Shown here: piece after piece, positions 36,726 through 45,800 of the stretch
How the letters are laid out: each line of letters begins with the position of its first letter
Position numbering within the stretch: position 1 is the stretch's first letter
Assembly (NCBI RefSeq): GCF_001854405.1
Contig: NZ_CP017718.1
Location: forward strand, 2,666,001-2,730,000
Length of the DNA: 64,000 nt
Source: Hyphomonas sp. Mor2
Lineage (GTDB): Bacteria; Pseudomonadota; Alphaproteobacteria; Caulobacterales; Hyphomonadaceae
Direction: 5' to 3'
Made by a program: the position numbers and the translations under genes
The notes under the pieces: generated by a model
The model's input: the letters and a program-made list of their open reading frames with translations, nothing else
What the model was told of the DNA's origin: nothing
The model's database searches: none

Positions 36726-37511
36726 ATGATCCCATACCAGCACCTCGATCGATCCGTTGCCGGAAAGACCGTTTTCATCACCGGCGCTGCGAGTGGTATG
36801 GGACGGGCGACGGCGCATCTGTTCGCCAGAGAAGGTGCGAAAGTGATGGCGACGGATATGAACACGGCGGGTGTGACGGCAGTCGCTGACGAGATCCGCG
36901 CGGCCGGATTCGAGGATGTGGAGACGTTCACGCTGGATGTTGGCGATCACGACGCGATCAAAGCTGCGGTTGCAGCGACGGTCGAGCGGTTTGGCGCGCT
37001 CGACATCCTGATCAACAATGCCGGCTTCGCCCGCTTGGCGCATCCGTCGGAAGACCAGTATGAGGACATCTGGCATGACAGCGTAAACGTCATGCTGACG
37101 GCTCAGCAGCGCCTGATCCGCGCGGCCTTGCCGTATCTCATGAAAACCGAGACAGGTGGGCGGATCGTCAATATCGCCTCGACGGAAGGTCTTGGCGCAA
37201 CCCCTGGGAACGGCCCTTACGTCGCCGCCAAGCACGGCGTGATCGGCCTGACCCGCGCCATGGCGACCGATCTGGGACGCGATGGCATCACCTGCAACTG
37301 TATCTGTCCAGGGCCGATCCTGACCAATATCAATGCCGAAATCCCGGATGAGCACAAAACCATCTTTGCCAAGCGCCGCGTGCCGCTCCGCCGGTATGGC
37401 ATCCCGGAAGAGGTGGCCAATATTACCCTGTCCTGCTGTTTGCCAGCCGCCTCCTACCTGAACGGCGTGGCAATCCCGGTGGATGGTGGACTGACCATCA
37501 AGAACGCCTGA
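36726..37511 (+). CDS. Short-chain dehydrogenase/reductase
   Basis: A 261-residue classical SDR. The NAD(P)-binding motif is TGAASGMG at about 19-26, NNAG at about 95, with the Ser in VNIASTEG and Tyr165/Lys169 in YVAAKHG as catalytic residues. The cofactor loop ATDMN has Asp after the second strand, which favours NAD+ over NADP+. The start is the ATG at 36726 after TAGGAG. It sits alone after the trxA terminator and abuts folC tail to tail. Substrate unknown. Confidence 0.88.
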   Translation: MIPYQHLDRSVAGKTVFITGAASGMGRATAHLFAREGAKVMATDMNTAGVTAVADEIRAAGFEDVETFTLDVGDHDAIKAAVAATVERFGALDILINNAGFARLAHPSEDQYEDIWHDSVNVMLTAQQRLIRAALPYLMKTETGGRIVNIASTEGLGATPGNGPYVAAKHGVIGLTRAMATDLGRDGITCNCICPGPILTNINAEIPDEHKTIFAKRRVPLRRYGIPEEVANITLSCCLPAASYLNGVAIPVDGGLTIKNA

Positions 37512-38762
37512 TCAGGTCGGCAATTCTTGATTCTTCTCGAGCACCTCGCCCGCGAGATAGAGCGATCCACCGATCAGGATCCGGTCCGGCTTGCCAGCAG
37601 CCGCGGCGGTCATCGCCTGTTCGAGCGAGCCATGCATATGGCTTTCGGGCAAATAGAGTTTTGCTGTTTCAGCCAACTGGACCGGGTCCGCGCTGGCATG
37701 TCCCGGCGCGTTGGGGATGGTATGCACAGCCTCCACTGCGCCTTTGAATGGGTGGAAGAAACCGCCATGGTCCTTGCTCGCCAGCATCCCGACGACCATG
37801 ACCGTGGTGCCACCCATTTCGCGCAATAATTCTGCAATCGCCGTTGCCGCATGCGGGTTATGTCCGCCGTCCAGCCAGACATCGGCGCCGCCGCCAAGGC
37901 GCGACACGGGGCCGTCCGACAGCTTCTGCATGCGCGCGGGCCAGACCGCCGTCTGTGCGCCCTGCCAGATGGCCGCGTCCTTGATCCGAGGGGTCTCCAG
38001 CGTTCGCATGGCCAGACCGGCAAGTGCAGCATTGTAGCGTTGGTGCGTGCCGGGCAAAGCGACAGATTCCGGGACTCTTTCGATATCTTCCATCGAGAGC
38101 GGCGTTAATGGCGCGGCGAGTTCTTCAGCCTGCTTCTTGATGACATCGCCGCAGACGCGCGCCTGAATGGCCGAAACAACCGGGCGCCCTGGTTTGATGA
38201 TTCCGGCCTTCTCGCCCGCAATGAAGGCGAGATCCGATCCCAGGAACTGCTTGTGGTCAAAGTCCACCGGCGTAATGACGCTGAGCGCCGGGCTCTGAAT
38301 GACATTGGTCGCATCATAGCGTCCGCCAAGGCCGACCTCGAGAACAAGCAGATCCGCGGGAACCTCGCTGAACGCCAGGATTGCGGTTGCTGTCGTCGCT
38401 TCAAACCGAGTGATCTCGCGCCCATCGAGCGCTGCATGGACCCGGTCCAGCCAGGCGATCAGCGCGTCATCCTCGACCAGTTTCCCGGCCAGCCGAATGC
38501 GTTCATTGAAGCGCACCAGATGCGGCGACGTGTAGACATGGACGGAAAGGCCTTCCGCTTCCGCCATGGCACGCAGATAAGCGCAGGTGGAGCCTTTGCC
38601 ATTGGTGCCCGCCACATGAATGGTCGGCGGCAGCTTGTCCTGCGGACGTCCGAGCGACTCCAGCAAGGCCTCGATGCGACCAAGTGAAAGCTCGATCTTG
38701 TCTGGATACAGACCTTCAAATTGCTGCAGAGCCGCTTCGACGGCGGCGGAGTCGGCGCTCAA
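37512..38762 (-). CDS. folC: Dihydrofolate synthase / folylpolyglutamate synthase
   Basis: A 416-residue Mur-ligase-family enzyme. The ATP-binding motif HVAGTNGKGSTCAYL is near 48-62, with LVRFNERIRLAGKLVEDDAL in the FolC-typical region and LEVGLGGRYDATNV near 140. Later come SVITPVDFDHKQFLG and WLDGGHNPHAA near 320. It adds glutamate to dihydropteroate and to folates in the cytosol. Its start overlaps accD by 4 bp (ATGA). This is the last gene of the trpF-trpB-cutA-trpA-accD-folC run and abuts the convergent SDR gene. Confidence 0.94.
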   Translation of the reverse strand: MSADSAAVEAALQQFEGLYPDKIELSLGRIEALLESLGRPQDKLPPTIHVAGTNGKGSTCAYLRAMAEAEGLSVHVYTSPHLVRFNERIRLAGKLVEDDALIAWLDRVHAALDGREITRFEATTATAILAFSEVPADLLVLEVGLGGRYDATNVIQSPALSVITPVDFDHKQFLGSDLAFIAGEKAGIIKPGRPVVSAIQARVCGDVIKKQAEELAAPLTPLSMEDIERVPESVALPGTHQRYNAALAGLAMRTLETPRIKDAAIWQGAQTAVWPARMQKLSDGPVSRLGGGADVWLDGGHNPHAATAIAELLREMGGTTVMVVGMLASKDHGGFFHPFKGAVEAVHTIPNAPGHASADPVQLAETAKLYLPESHMHGSLEQAMTAAAAGKPDRILIGGSLYLAGEVLEKNQELPT

Positions 38763-39745
38763 TCTTTTTGGGCGCGCGGCACCGGCGCGTCAGCTGACGG
38801 GGCCTCTACCGGCAGGGTCGAGACGTCCTTCTCAGCGACTTTGCGCTTCGGCATCAGATGCGTAAGCAGGCGCGACAGTGTGCTCTTCAGTTCCCGTCGA
38901 TCGACGACAATGTCCACGGCGCCTTTTTCGCGCAGGAATTCCGAGCGCTGGAACCCTTCCGGAAGTTTCTCACGAATGGTCTGCTCAATCACGCGCGGGC
39001 CAGAGAAGGCAATCATCGCACCTGGCTCAGCCAGGTGAACATCGCCAAGCATCGCATAAGAGGCCGACACACCGCCCGAGGTCGGATCGCACAGGACCAC
39101 AACATAAGGCAGACCAGCTTCTTTCACTTCCTGAATGGCCAGGGTCGAACGTGGCATCTGCATCAGAGACAGGGTCCCTTCCTGCATACGTGCGCCGCCG
39201 GAAGCGGTGCAGATCACAAAAGCCGCCTTACGCGCCACAGCCATTTGCGCGGCAGCAATAAAGGCCTCACCCGCCGCCATGCCCAGGGATCCGCCCATGA
39301 AGGCGAAATCCTGGACCAGGACGACAGTCGGCACGCCGTTCACCTTGCCGAACGCCGCCGCCATGCAATCGTCCTGAGCGATCGGAGAGACTGACCCGGT
39401 ATCTGGTGCCTCTTCCTTGTCGCGCTTTGCAATCTTGGTTTTCGCCCCTTTGATACGGGACGGATATGCCTTGTCATCCTTGAACTTGAGCGGATCGGTT
39501 GGGACTGGCGGCAACGGAATCGGCTCCCAGCGCTCCTGATCGAAAAACAGGCGGAAACGACGGCGCGGCGAAATCCGCAAATGCGCGCCCGCCGGGGTCA
39601 CGTACCAGCTCTCTTCCAGGTCCGAACGGTAAACCAGTTCGCCGGATACCGGGCACTTCACCCAGAGATTATCTGGTGTGTCTTTCTTGGTTCCAGACAG
39701 CAGGCCTTTCAGGCCCGGTGTGCGAAAATTCGTCAGCCAGTTCAT
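38759..39745 (-). CDS. accD: Acetyl-CoA carboxylase carboxyltransferase subunit beta
   Basis: A 328-residue AccD starting MNWLTNFRTPG at 39745; the frame continues upstream without meaning. The crotonase-like carboxyltransferase core is complete: PTVVLVQDFAFMGGSLGMAAGE near 125, SGGARMQEG near 165 and CDPTSGGVSASYAMLGDV near 205. The N-terminal zinc ribbon is degenerate: one Cys (KCPVSG) remains, and the other three positions are replaced (TPAGAHLR). This is known in alphaproteobacterial AccD, so I treat it as normal for the class. A ~30-residue Pro/Ala-rich tail follows the core. Beta subunit of fatty-acid synthesis initiation. Confidence 0.93.
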   Translation of the reverse strand: MNWLTNFRTPGLKGLLSGTKKDTPDNLWVKCPVSGELVYRSDLEESWYVTPAGAHLRISPRRRFRLFFDQERWEPIPLPPVPTDPLKFKDDKAYPSRIKGAKTKIAKRDKEEAPDTGSVSPIAQDDCMAAAFGKVNGVPTVVLVQDFAFMGGSLGMAAGEAFIAAAQMAVARKAAFVICTASGGARMQEGTLSLMQMPRSTLAIQEVKEAGLPYVVVLCDPTSGGVSASYAMLGDVHLAEPGAMIAFSGPRVIEQTIREKLPEGFQRSEFLREKGAVDIVVDRRELKSTLSRLLTHLMPKRKVAEKDVSTLPVEAPSADAPVPRAQKD

Positions 39746-39777
39746 CGCGTTACGATCCCTCTGTCCGATCCCGGACT

Positions 39778-40608
39778 TTATTTGGCTGGCACTCCACCCG
39801 TCAGCGCCGAACTTAACTCGCGGGCCAATTGACCCATCTTCTCTGCCGCAACTTGTGGCGTTTTGGCCACACTTGCAAGTCTTGCTTGTTCCACAAAAGC
39901 AGATCCTACGACAACCCCGTCGGCAATTTTTGCCATCGCAGCGGCCTGATCCCCTGTTTTTATTCCGAATCCGACACAAACCGGCAGACCCGATACACGC
40001 TGCGCCATTTCTACGCCGTCGCGAATATCTTCTGGATCCGCAGAGCCTGCGCCGGTCACACCGGCCACCGCGACATAATAGAGAAAGCCGCTCGCCCCTT
40101 CCGCGACCTTGGCCATGCGAGCCTCGTTCGTGGTCGGGGTCGCGAGGCGGATCACTGACAGGTCATGCGCTGAATAGGCGTCGCGGATCGGCTGGTCCTC
40201 CTCCGGAGGCAGATCGACCAGGATGGTGCCATCAATGCCGGCCTCAGCCGCCGCTGCAGCAAATGCCTCATAGCCCATGGTGTGCACTGGATTCGCATAG
40301 CCCATCAGGACCAGCGGCGTCTCTTGGTCCTCTGCCCGGAAGCGCTTGGCCAGGGCCAGCACGTCCATCAGCGATGTGTCGTTTGCCAGCGAGCGCAGGG
40401 CTGCCTTCTGGATCGCGGGACCATCCGCCATCGGGTCTGTGAATGGCGCACCAAGCTCAATCGCATCTGCGCCATTGTCGCGAAGGGCACACATTGCCTG
40501 ATAGGAATTTTCCAGGTCCGGATCGCCGGCCATGATATAAGCGACGAGGGCCGCCCGGCCTTCGGCCTTAACCTGGGCAAAACGCGTGTCTATTCGGGAT
40601 GTCGGCAT
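39778..40608 (-). CDS. trpA: Tryptophan synthase alpha subunit
   Basis: A 276-residue TIM-barrel. DAIELGAPFTDPMADGPAIQKA at about 48-69 holds the catalytic Glu and Asp. GTILVDLPPEED near 130 and GVTGAG near 185 contact the substrate, and CVGFGIKTGDQ near 212 precedes the phosphate site. It cleaves indole-glycerol-3-phosphate to indole, channelled to TrpB. Its start abuts the cutA stop exactly, and its stop is 33 bp before accD. Confidence 0.95.
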   Translation of the reverse strand: MPTSRIDTRFAQVKAEGRAALVAYIMAGDPDLENSYQAMCALRDNGADAIELGAPFTDPMADGPAIQKAALRSLANDTSLMDVLALAKRFRAEDQETPLVLMGYANPVHTMGYEAFAAAAAEAGIDGTILVDLPPEEDQPIRDAYSAHDLSVIRLATPTTNEARMAKVAEGASGFLYYVAVAGVTGAGSADPEDIRDGVEMAQRVSGLPVCVGFGIKTGDQAAAMAKIADGVVVGSAFVEQARLASVAKTPQVAAEKMGQLARELSSALTGGVPAK

Positions 40609-40932
40609 CTATTCAGTATCCGTATTCTCTAGGACCCAGGCCTCATAGGGTGCGTTCACCTGGGTGCAGCCAAGCGCCACAATAGCGGGCACATCATACG
40701 GGTGATGCTCTTTCACAATGGCTTCGATTTTGGCGAAATTTTTGGCGGGCGCCTTTAACCAAAGGATGAATTCAAAGGCCTGCTCCACCACCCCTTTCCA
40801 GCGATAGGTCGACGCCATGGGTCCTTGAATGTTGGCGCAAGCGGCGGCGCGCGATTCGACCGCGTCATCCGCGATGGCACGCGCAACGCGCTGACGCGGG
40901 CAGGTGATCCGATACAAGGTGAGGTCGGTCAC
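40609..40932 (-). CDS. cutA: Divalent-cation tolerance protein CutA-like
   Basis: A 107-residue CutA1-family trimeric protein of ferredoxin-like fold. It has [33 protein letters not shown], the CutA hallmark, at about 29-61 and [13 protein letters not shown] near 76-88. It lies exactly between trpB (4-bp overlap) and trpA (no gap), so it is translated as part of the trp unit. Early work linked CutA to copper tolerance, but its true role is unsettled. Whether it affects tryptophan synthase is unknown. Confidence 0.9.
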   Translation of the reverse strand: MTDLTLYRITCPRQRVARAIADDAVESRAAACANIQGPMASTYRWKGVVEQAFEFILWLKAPAKNFAKIEAIVKEHHPYDVPAIVALGCTQVNAPYEAWVLENTDTE

Positions 40933-42140
40933 ATTTCCACTCCCAAGGCTTCGGCGACAGAGAAGACGTCCTTATCGCCCCGTCCGCACATGTTGAGAAT
41001 CAGCAAGCCATCCTTGCCAAGCGCTTCAGCAACCTCGCCGACGCGAGCAAGGGCGTGGCTTGGCTCTAGCGCCGGGATGATCCCTTCCAGACGCGTGCAC
41101 AGCTGGAACGCTTCCAGAGCTTCATTGTCTGTACAGGTCAGATATTCGGCCCGGCCCGTATCGCGCAGGAAGCTGTGTTCCGGGCCGATGCCGGGATAGT
41201 CCAGGCCGGCTGAGATCGAATGAGCATCGATGATCTGGCCATCATCGGTTTGCAGCAGATAGGTCTTGTTCCCATGCAGAATGCCGGGGGCACCGCCATT
41301 GAGGGCGGCTGCATGCTGACCGGTCTCGATACCGTGGCCTGAGGCCTCAACGCCGATCAGGCGGACGTCTTCATCCTCGATAAACGGATGGAACAGACCG
41401 ATCGCATTCGAGCCACCGCCAATGCAGGCCATGACCGCATCCGGCAGACGACCTTCGCGTTCCAGGATCTGGGCCCGGGCTTCCTTGCCGATCACACTCT
41501 GAAAGTCGCGGACAAGTTCAGGATAGGGATGCGGGCCGGCCGCCGTGCCGATGCAATAGAACGTGTCATGCACATTGGTCACCCAATCGCGCAGGGCTTC
41601 ATTCATCGCATCTTTCAGCGTTCCGGTGCCGGAAGAAACCGGAACAATCTCAGCGCCGAGAAGTTTCATGCGAAACACGTTGGGTTTCTGACGCTCGACA
41701 TCCGTCTCACCCATGAAGACCACGCATTTCAAACCGAACCGGGCGCAAACGGTGGCCGTCGCCACGCCGTGCTGGCCCGCCCCGGTCTCGGCAATGATCC
41801 GCGTCTTGCCCATGCGCATGGCGAGCAGCACCTGACCCAGGCAATTATTGATCTTGTGCGCGCCAGTATGGTTGAGCTCGTCGCGCTTCAGATAGATCTT
41901 GGCGCCGCCGAAATGCTCCGTCAGCCGCTCAGCGAAATAGAGCGGGCTGGGGCGGCCGACATAATGGGCCCAGAGATCATCCATCTGCGCAGCAAAGGCG
42001 AGATCCTGTTTTGACGCGCGGTATTCCTGTTCCAGGTCGAGAATGAGGGGCATCAGCGTTTCGGCGACATAGCGGCCGCCAAACTCACCAAAACGGCCAT
42101 GCTCATCTGGCCACTGCTCCCAGGTATTTCGCAAACTCAT
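40929..42140 (-). CDS. trpB: Tryptophan synthase beta subunit
   Basis: A 403-residue PLP enzyme. The PLP lysine is in [15 protein letters not shown] near 95, the phosphate-binding loop is [13 protein letters not shown] near 240, and [12 protein letters not shown] near 117 contacts the substrate. It condenses indole and serine to tryptophan, in complex with TrpA. It lies 11 bp after trpF and overlaps cutA by 4 bp. Length and motifs are canonical TrpB1. Confidence 0.96.
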   Translation of the reverse strand: MSLRNTWEQWPDEHGRFGEFGGRYVAETLMPLILDLEQEYRASKQDLAFAAQMDDLWAHYVGRPSPLYFAERLTEHFGGAKIYLKRDELNHTGAHKINNCLGQVLLAMRMGKTRIIAETGAGQHGVATATVCARFGLKCVVFMGETDVERQKPNVFRMKLLGAEIVPVSSGTGTLKDAMNEALRDWVTNVHDTFYCIGTAAGPHPYPELVRDFQSVIGKEARAQILEREGRLPDAVMACIGGGSNAIGLFHPFIEDEDVRLIGVEASGHGIETGQHAAALNGGAPGILHGNKTYLLQTDDGQIIDAHSISAGLDYPGIGPEHSFLRDTGRAEYLTCTDNEALEAFQLCTRLEGIIPALEPSHALARVGEVAEALGKDGLLILNMCGRGDKDVFSVAEALGVEM

Positions 42141-42151
42141 ATAATCGCTTT

Positions 42152-42811
42152 CTAGGCAGATTTTGCGGCGTCGATGAACGCCCGGATCATGTCCTCGTCC
42201 TTTAGACCCGGCGCGCTTTCGACACCAGAGGAAACATCCACTGCCGTCGCACCTGTCGCAGCTATGGCATCCTCGACATTTTCCGGCGTCAGTCCACCCG
42301 CCAGGATCCAGGGTACGCCGGGTTCAAATCCCTCGAGCAGAGTCCAGTCCCAGGTCTCGCCGAGACCGCCGGGTCGATCGGCGTCTTCTGGCGGTTTCGC
42401 GTCAATCAGCAGGCGATCCACGCGCCATTGATCGAGCGCTTCAAGATCATCCTCATTGGCAACGCCCACCGCCCGCCAGAGCTCGCAGATGCCACTGCAA
42501 TCGCGCCACCAGCGCAGCACCTGGTCCGGCGATTCCTTGCCATGCAACTGGATCGCGTCCGGTTCGACTTCGTGCAGGACATCGTCAAACAGATCTTCGT
42601 CCGGATCGACGAGCAGGACGACGGACAACAGGCCAAGGTCCTGAGCAAAGTCCGAAAGCGCGCAAACCTCATCCAGCGCGTCTTCCCCGTCGCCTAGAAT
42701 GTTGCGCGGACTTTTCGGGAAAAGGACAAATCCAACCCAGTCGGCGCCAGCTTCCGCCGCCGCTCGTATGTGAGCCGTATCCTTTAGTCCGCAGATCTTT
42801 ACCTGAGCCAT
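42152..42811 (-). CDS. trpF: Phosphoribosylanthranilate isomerase
   Basis: A 219-residue TIM-barrel starting [11 protein letters not shown], where the Cys is the catalytic base. It has [17 protein letters not shown] near 23-39, [11 protein letters not shown] near 92 and [15 protein letters not shown] near 170 (phosphate site); the C-terminal [14 protein letters not shown] is conserved. It isomerises PRA to CdRP in tryptophan synthesis. Standalone TrpF ahead of trpB is the usual alphaproteobacterial order. It is the first gene of the minus-strand unit ending at folC; no leader peptide or attenuator was seen in the 42-bp gap before it. Confidence 0.94.
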   Translation of the reverse strand: MAQVKICGLKDTAHIRAAAEAGADWVGFVLFPKSPRNILGDGEDALDEVCALSDFAQDLGLLSVVLLVDPDEDLFDDVLHEVEPDAIQLHGKESPDQVLRWWRDCSGICELWRAVGVANEDDLEALDQWRVDRLLIDAKPPEDADRPGGLGETWDWTLLEGFEPGVPWILAGGLTPENVEDAIAATGATAVDVSSGVESAPGLKDEDMIRAFIDAAKSA

Positions 42812-42853
42812 GGCGGTCAGGTGCGCTGGAGGCCGGAGGAAGTCAAGCCGAGA

Positions 42854-45800
42854 TTAGTTGGCGCCCAATCCCAAGCCCTCGACCAAGCCTTTGATTGTGT
42901 TCTGGTCGAACTTGGCGCGGAGTTTGATATATGGACCCTCCTGCCGGTACTCAGCCGCTTCAAAATCATCATCACCGAATCCGGACGCGTTCCAGCCGAG
43001 GCTGATCCAGATATTCTTATCCGGGCTAAATCCAATACTTGGACCATAAGACCAGGCTTGCGTGTCGCTCAGCTCTCCAGACGTCCAGGTCGCCTGGAAA
43101 CCGAGGTCAAATGTCTTGCTGATATCGTGGCGCATTTCGCCGCCGATCAGATGCGTGAAGCCGCTCGCACGGGCGCCGTTAAAGTCAGTCTCAACATGCT
43201 TGATCCCATGATAGACCGAAACCTGGGTGCGCTTGGACACCATAGCGCTCACCGCCAGATTGTTGACCAGCTTGGAGCGGTTTTGCAGCGCGCCTTCCTT
43301 CACATGGCCATAATCAAACCGGTTCAACACGACGATACCTTCACCGCGCGGGCGCCAGACCGCACCGACGCGAATGTCGGTTTGCTTGCGATCGTCCTGA
43401 TCCGCGAGCGACTCCTTCTGCTGGCGTGCGGCGGCAGAGAAGGACAGTGTCTTGGTGATTTCACGGGCGCCACCGAGCACCGCCACAAGGCGCTTGCCTG
43501 AGGCACTGTCGCGCGCTTCGATCCGGCCGGATGCGGCCATACCGTCGACCTGATACCCGGCGCCGAAATAGGCGGACGTGTATTGTTCTGCCTGGGTCAG
43601 CGGGCTGCGCACCCCGTCGTCGAGCGGCCCGAAGGCTGCGTCCGGAGCCACATCCAGCGGGGCATCCCCCCCATCAATGTTCGCCCGGCGCGCGACGCCG
43701 CCGCTCAAGGTCCAGGCATCATTGGCCTGCCAGACCTGATCCACCCCGACCGTTGCGCCGATCCGACGCGCACTATCCTGGGTCAACATGTCGGCCCCTG
43801 CGCGCAATTGCGTCCCGCCGCGGGGCTCCCACGTCACTCCGGCAATCGTATTCTGGCCAGACGCATGATCGCCATTGGTGATCTCATGCCGAACATTGAA
43901 TGAGGCCGATTTGCCAAGTGTCTTATCGAGACCCAGCACGGTGCGTCCGGGGAACAGAGTCGCCTCGTCATTGGCTCCAACCTGATTCAGCGGTTCTTCC
44001 CAGACGGCACTCAGGGTGAGCCCCTGGTCCAGGAAGGTCTTGCGCAAGCCAGCCAGCAAGAGAACAGATCGCCGATCATCCGCTTCACTGTCATACTTTT
44101 CCGCAACGGCCCGCAGCCCGATGCTCGCGCCGAAGGTCTGACTGTCTTGTGTGACAAGAGCGTCGGCAACCGTGCGCTGCGCGCCCTGGCTGAGATTTGT
44201 TTCGCGATAGGCCTGTCCTTCGACCCGGCGCACCGATCGGTCATTGCTGCCGGCGATTTCCTCAACTCCGATCTCGGCGCTGATCTGCGCCCCGATGCGG
44301 CGCAGCGCTGACGTATTCGACGCCTGCTGCCCAAGACCAAAGCCTTCGCTTTCCTGCCGGTAATACCCAGTCAGACTGAGCGTCTCGGTTCGCTTCGTGG
44401 CTTCTAACAGGACCGCATCGCCAGCGACGTCGCCGATCTCAGTGTCCGCTTCAGACGTCGCAATTTCGGCCCGTACTTCGGTGCTTGCATCCAACTGCAC
44501 GGTCAGGTCCGCGGCGGCCAGACGCGACCCGGCAAACCCCTCCGAGGCTCCATCTTCTTCATGGACTAAGGTGATGCCCGTCTGGACCGCGCCATCGGCG
44601 GTTCGGCTCGCGGCCCGCAAGCCGGCCGTGATACCGCGCTCCCCTGGAGCAGAGGTCTCATAGTCCACGACGATCACATTCGGGTTGAACGCATTATCTG
44701 TCGCCGCGATTGGCTGACGAAAGAAAATCTCGCCGGTGATATAGTCGATGTCATAATCGACATAGCGATTGTAGCGACGAACATTGACGACCTGATCCGC
44801 GCGGAACCGGTCGCGGGTCTCGACCGAGATCACTTCGGATGACCGGACCAGCGGCGCCGCGCGCAGACGGAAAGGTCCGGATGTCCCATCCGCGGCGAGT
44901 TCGTCCTTGACGAAGGACTGATTGGTCTCCGACGCAAACGCCGTCACGGTCAGCGTTTCGCTCTCATAGTCAGCTTTCAGACCCGACAATCGGCGAGAAT
45001 AGCGTCCGAGATCGGTCTCGGTGAAGCCCGTCTCATAATCTCCGAACAGGGCCTGGAACGTGTTCTTCTCGAGTTTGACATAGACCGGGTACCGGCTTTC
45101 AGCATTATTGTGTTGCCAGGTCCGATCCCCATACAGGGTGTAATAGGCATCCGGATCGATTTCATCGAAGATCTCGCCATCCGCATCGCCCCGGCGCTTG
45201 ACTGTGTCGATGGCCACGGTCAGCAACCAGTCTCCCTTGACCACGCCCTTGGCGAAAAAGGCGACGCGGCCATCAGCCATTTTCTGGTTGATATCTCGGC
45301 CTGTGGCTTCTTCCAGGCGCGCGTTTACGCCTTCTGCTTCAACCAGGCCCACCACAATCCAGTCGCGCTTCTCGGATTGCAGCCAGACATCGATCTCCTC
45401 GTTTGTGCCGTCGGCCAGGCGAACCTCAAGCCGCGCGCGGCCCGAATCGAGTGTGGGCTCGAGCTCCACACGCGCAATGCCGTCGGCGCCCACGCGAATT
45501 CCGGTCACCGCAGAGAACCCCGCGTCCACGGGTGCTTCGAACTCTTCCTCGGCTTCCTGCGCCAGGCGGTAAGGCGCCGCCACACTGATCTCCACGATCC
45601 GGCCTTCATGGACCGGATGCCCTGCACCATCTTCGAGCCGTACCGCGATAACCGGTTTGGTTCGACCGTCGGCGACGACAATGGATTGATCATCGACGAG
45701 CCGGGCGCGCGTCACGTCATCGACAAACCAGACCGCGCGAGTCAGCGTCTCGAGGAGGTTGCCGTCCTGATCAAATAGTTGCGCCACGAACGTGTTCTCA

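Noticed and set aside
39746-39979. N-terminal extension of AccD to 39979
   Set aside because: It overlaps the end of trpA, is Cys/Arg-rich nonsense-like sequence, and AccD normally begins MNWLTNF.
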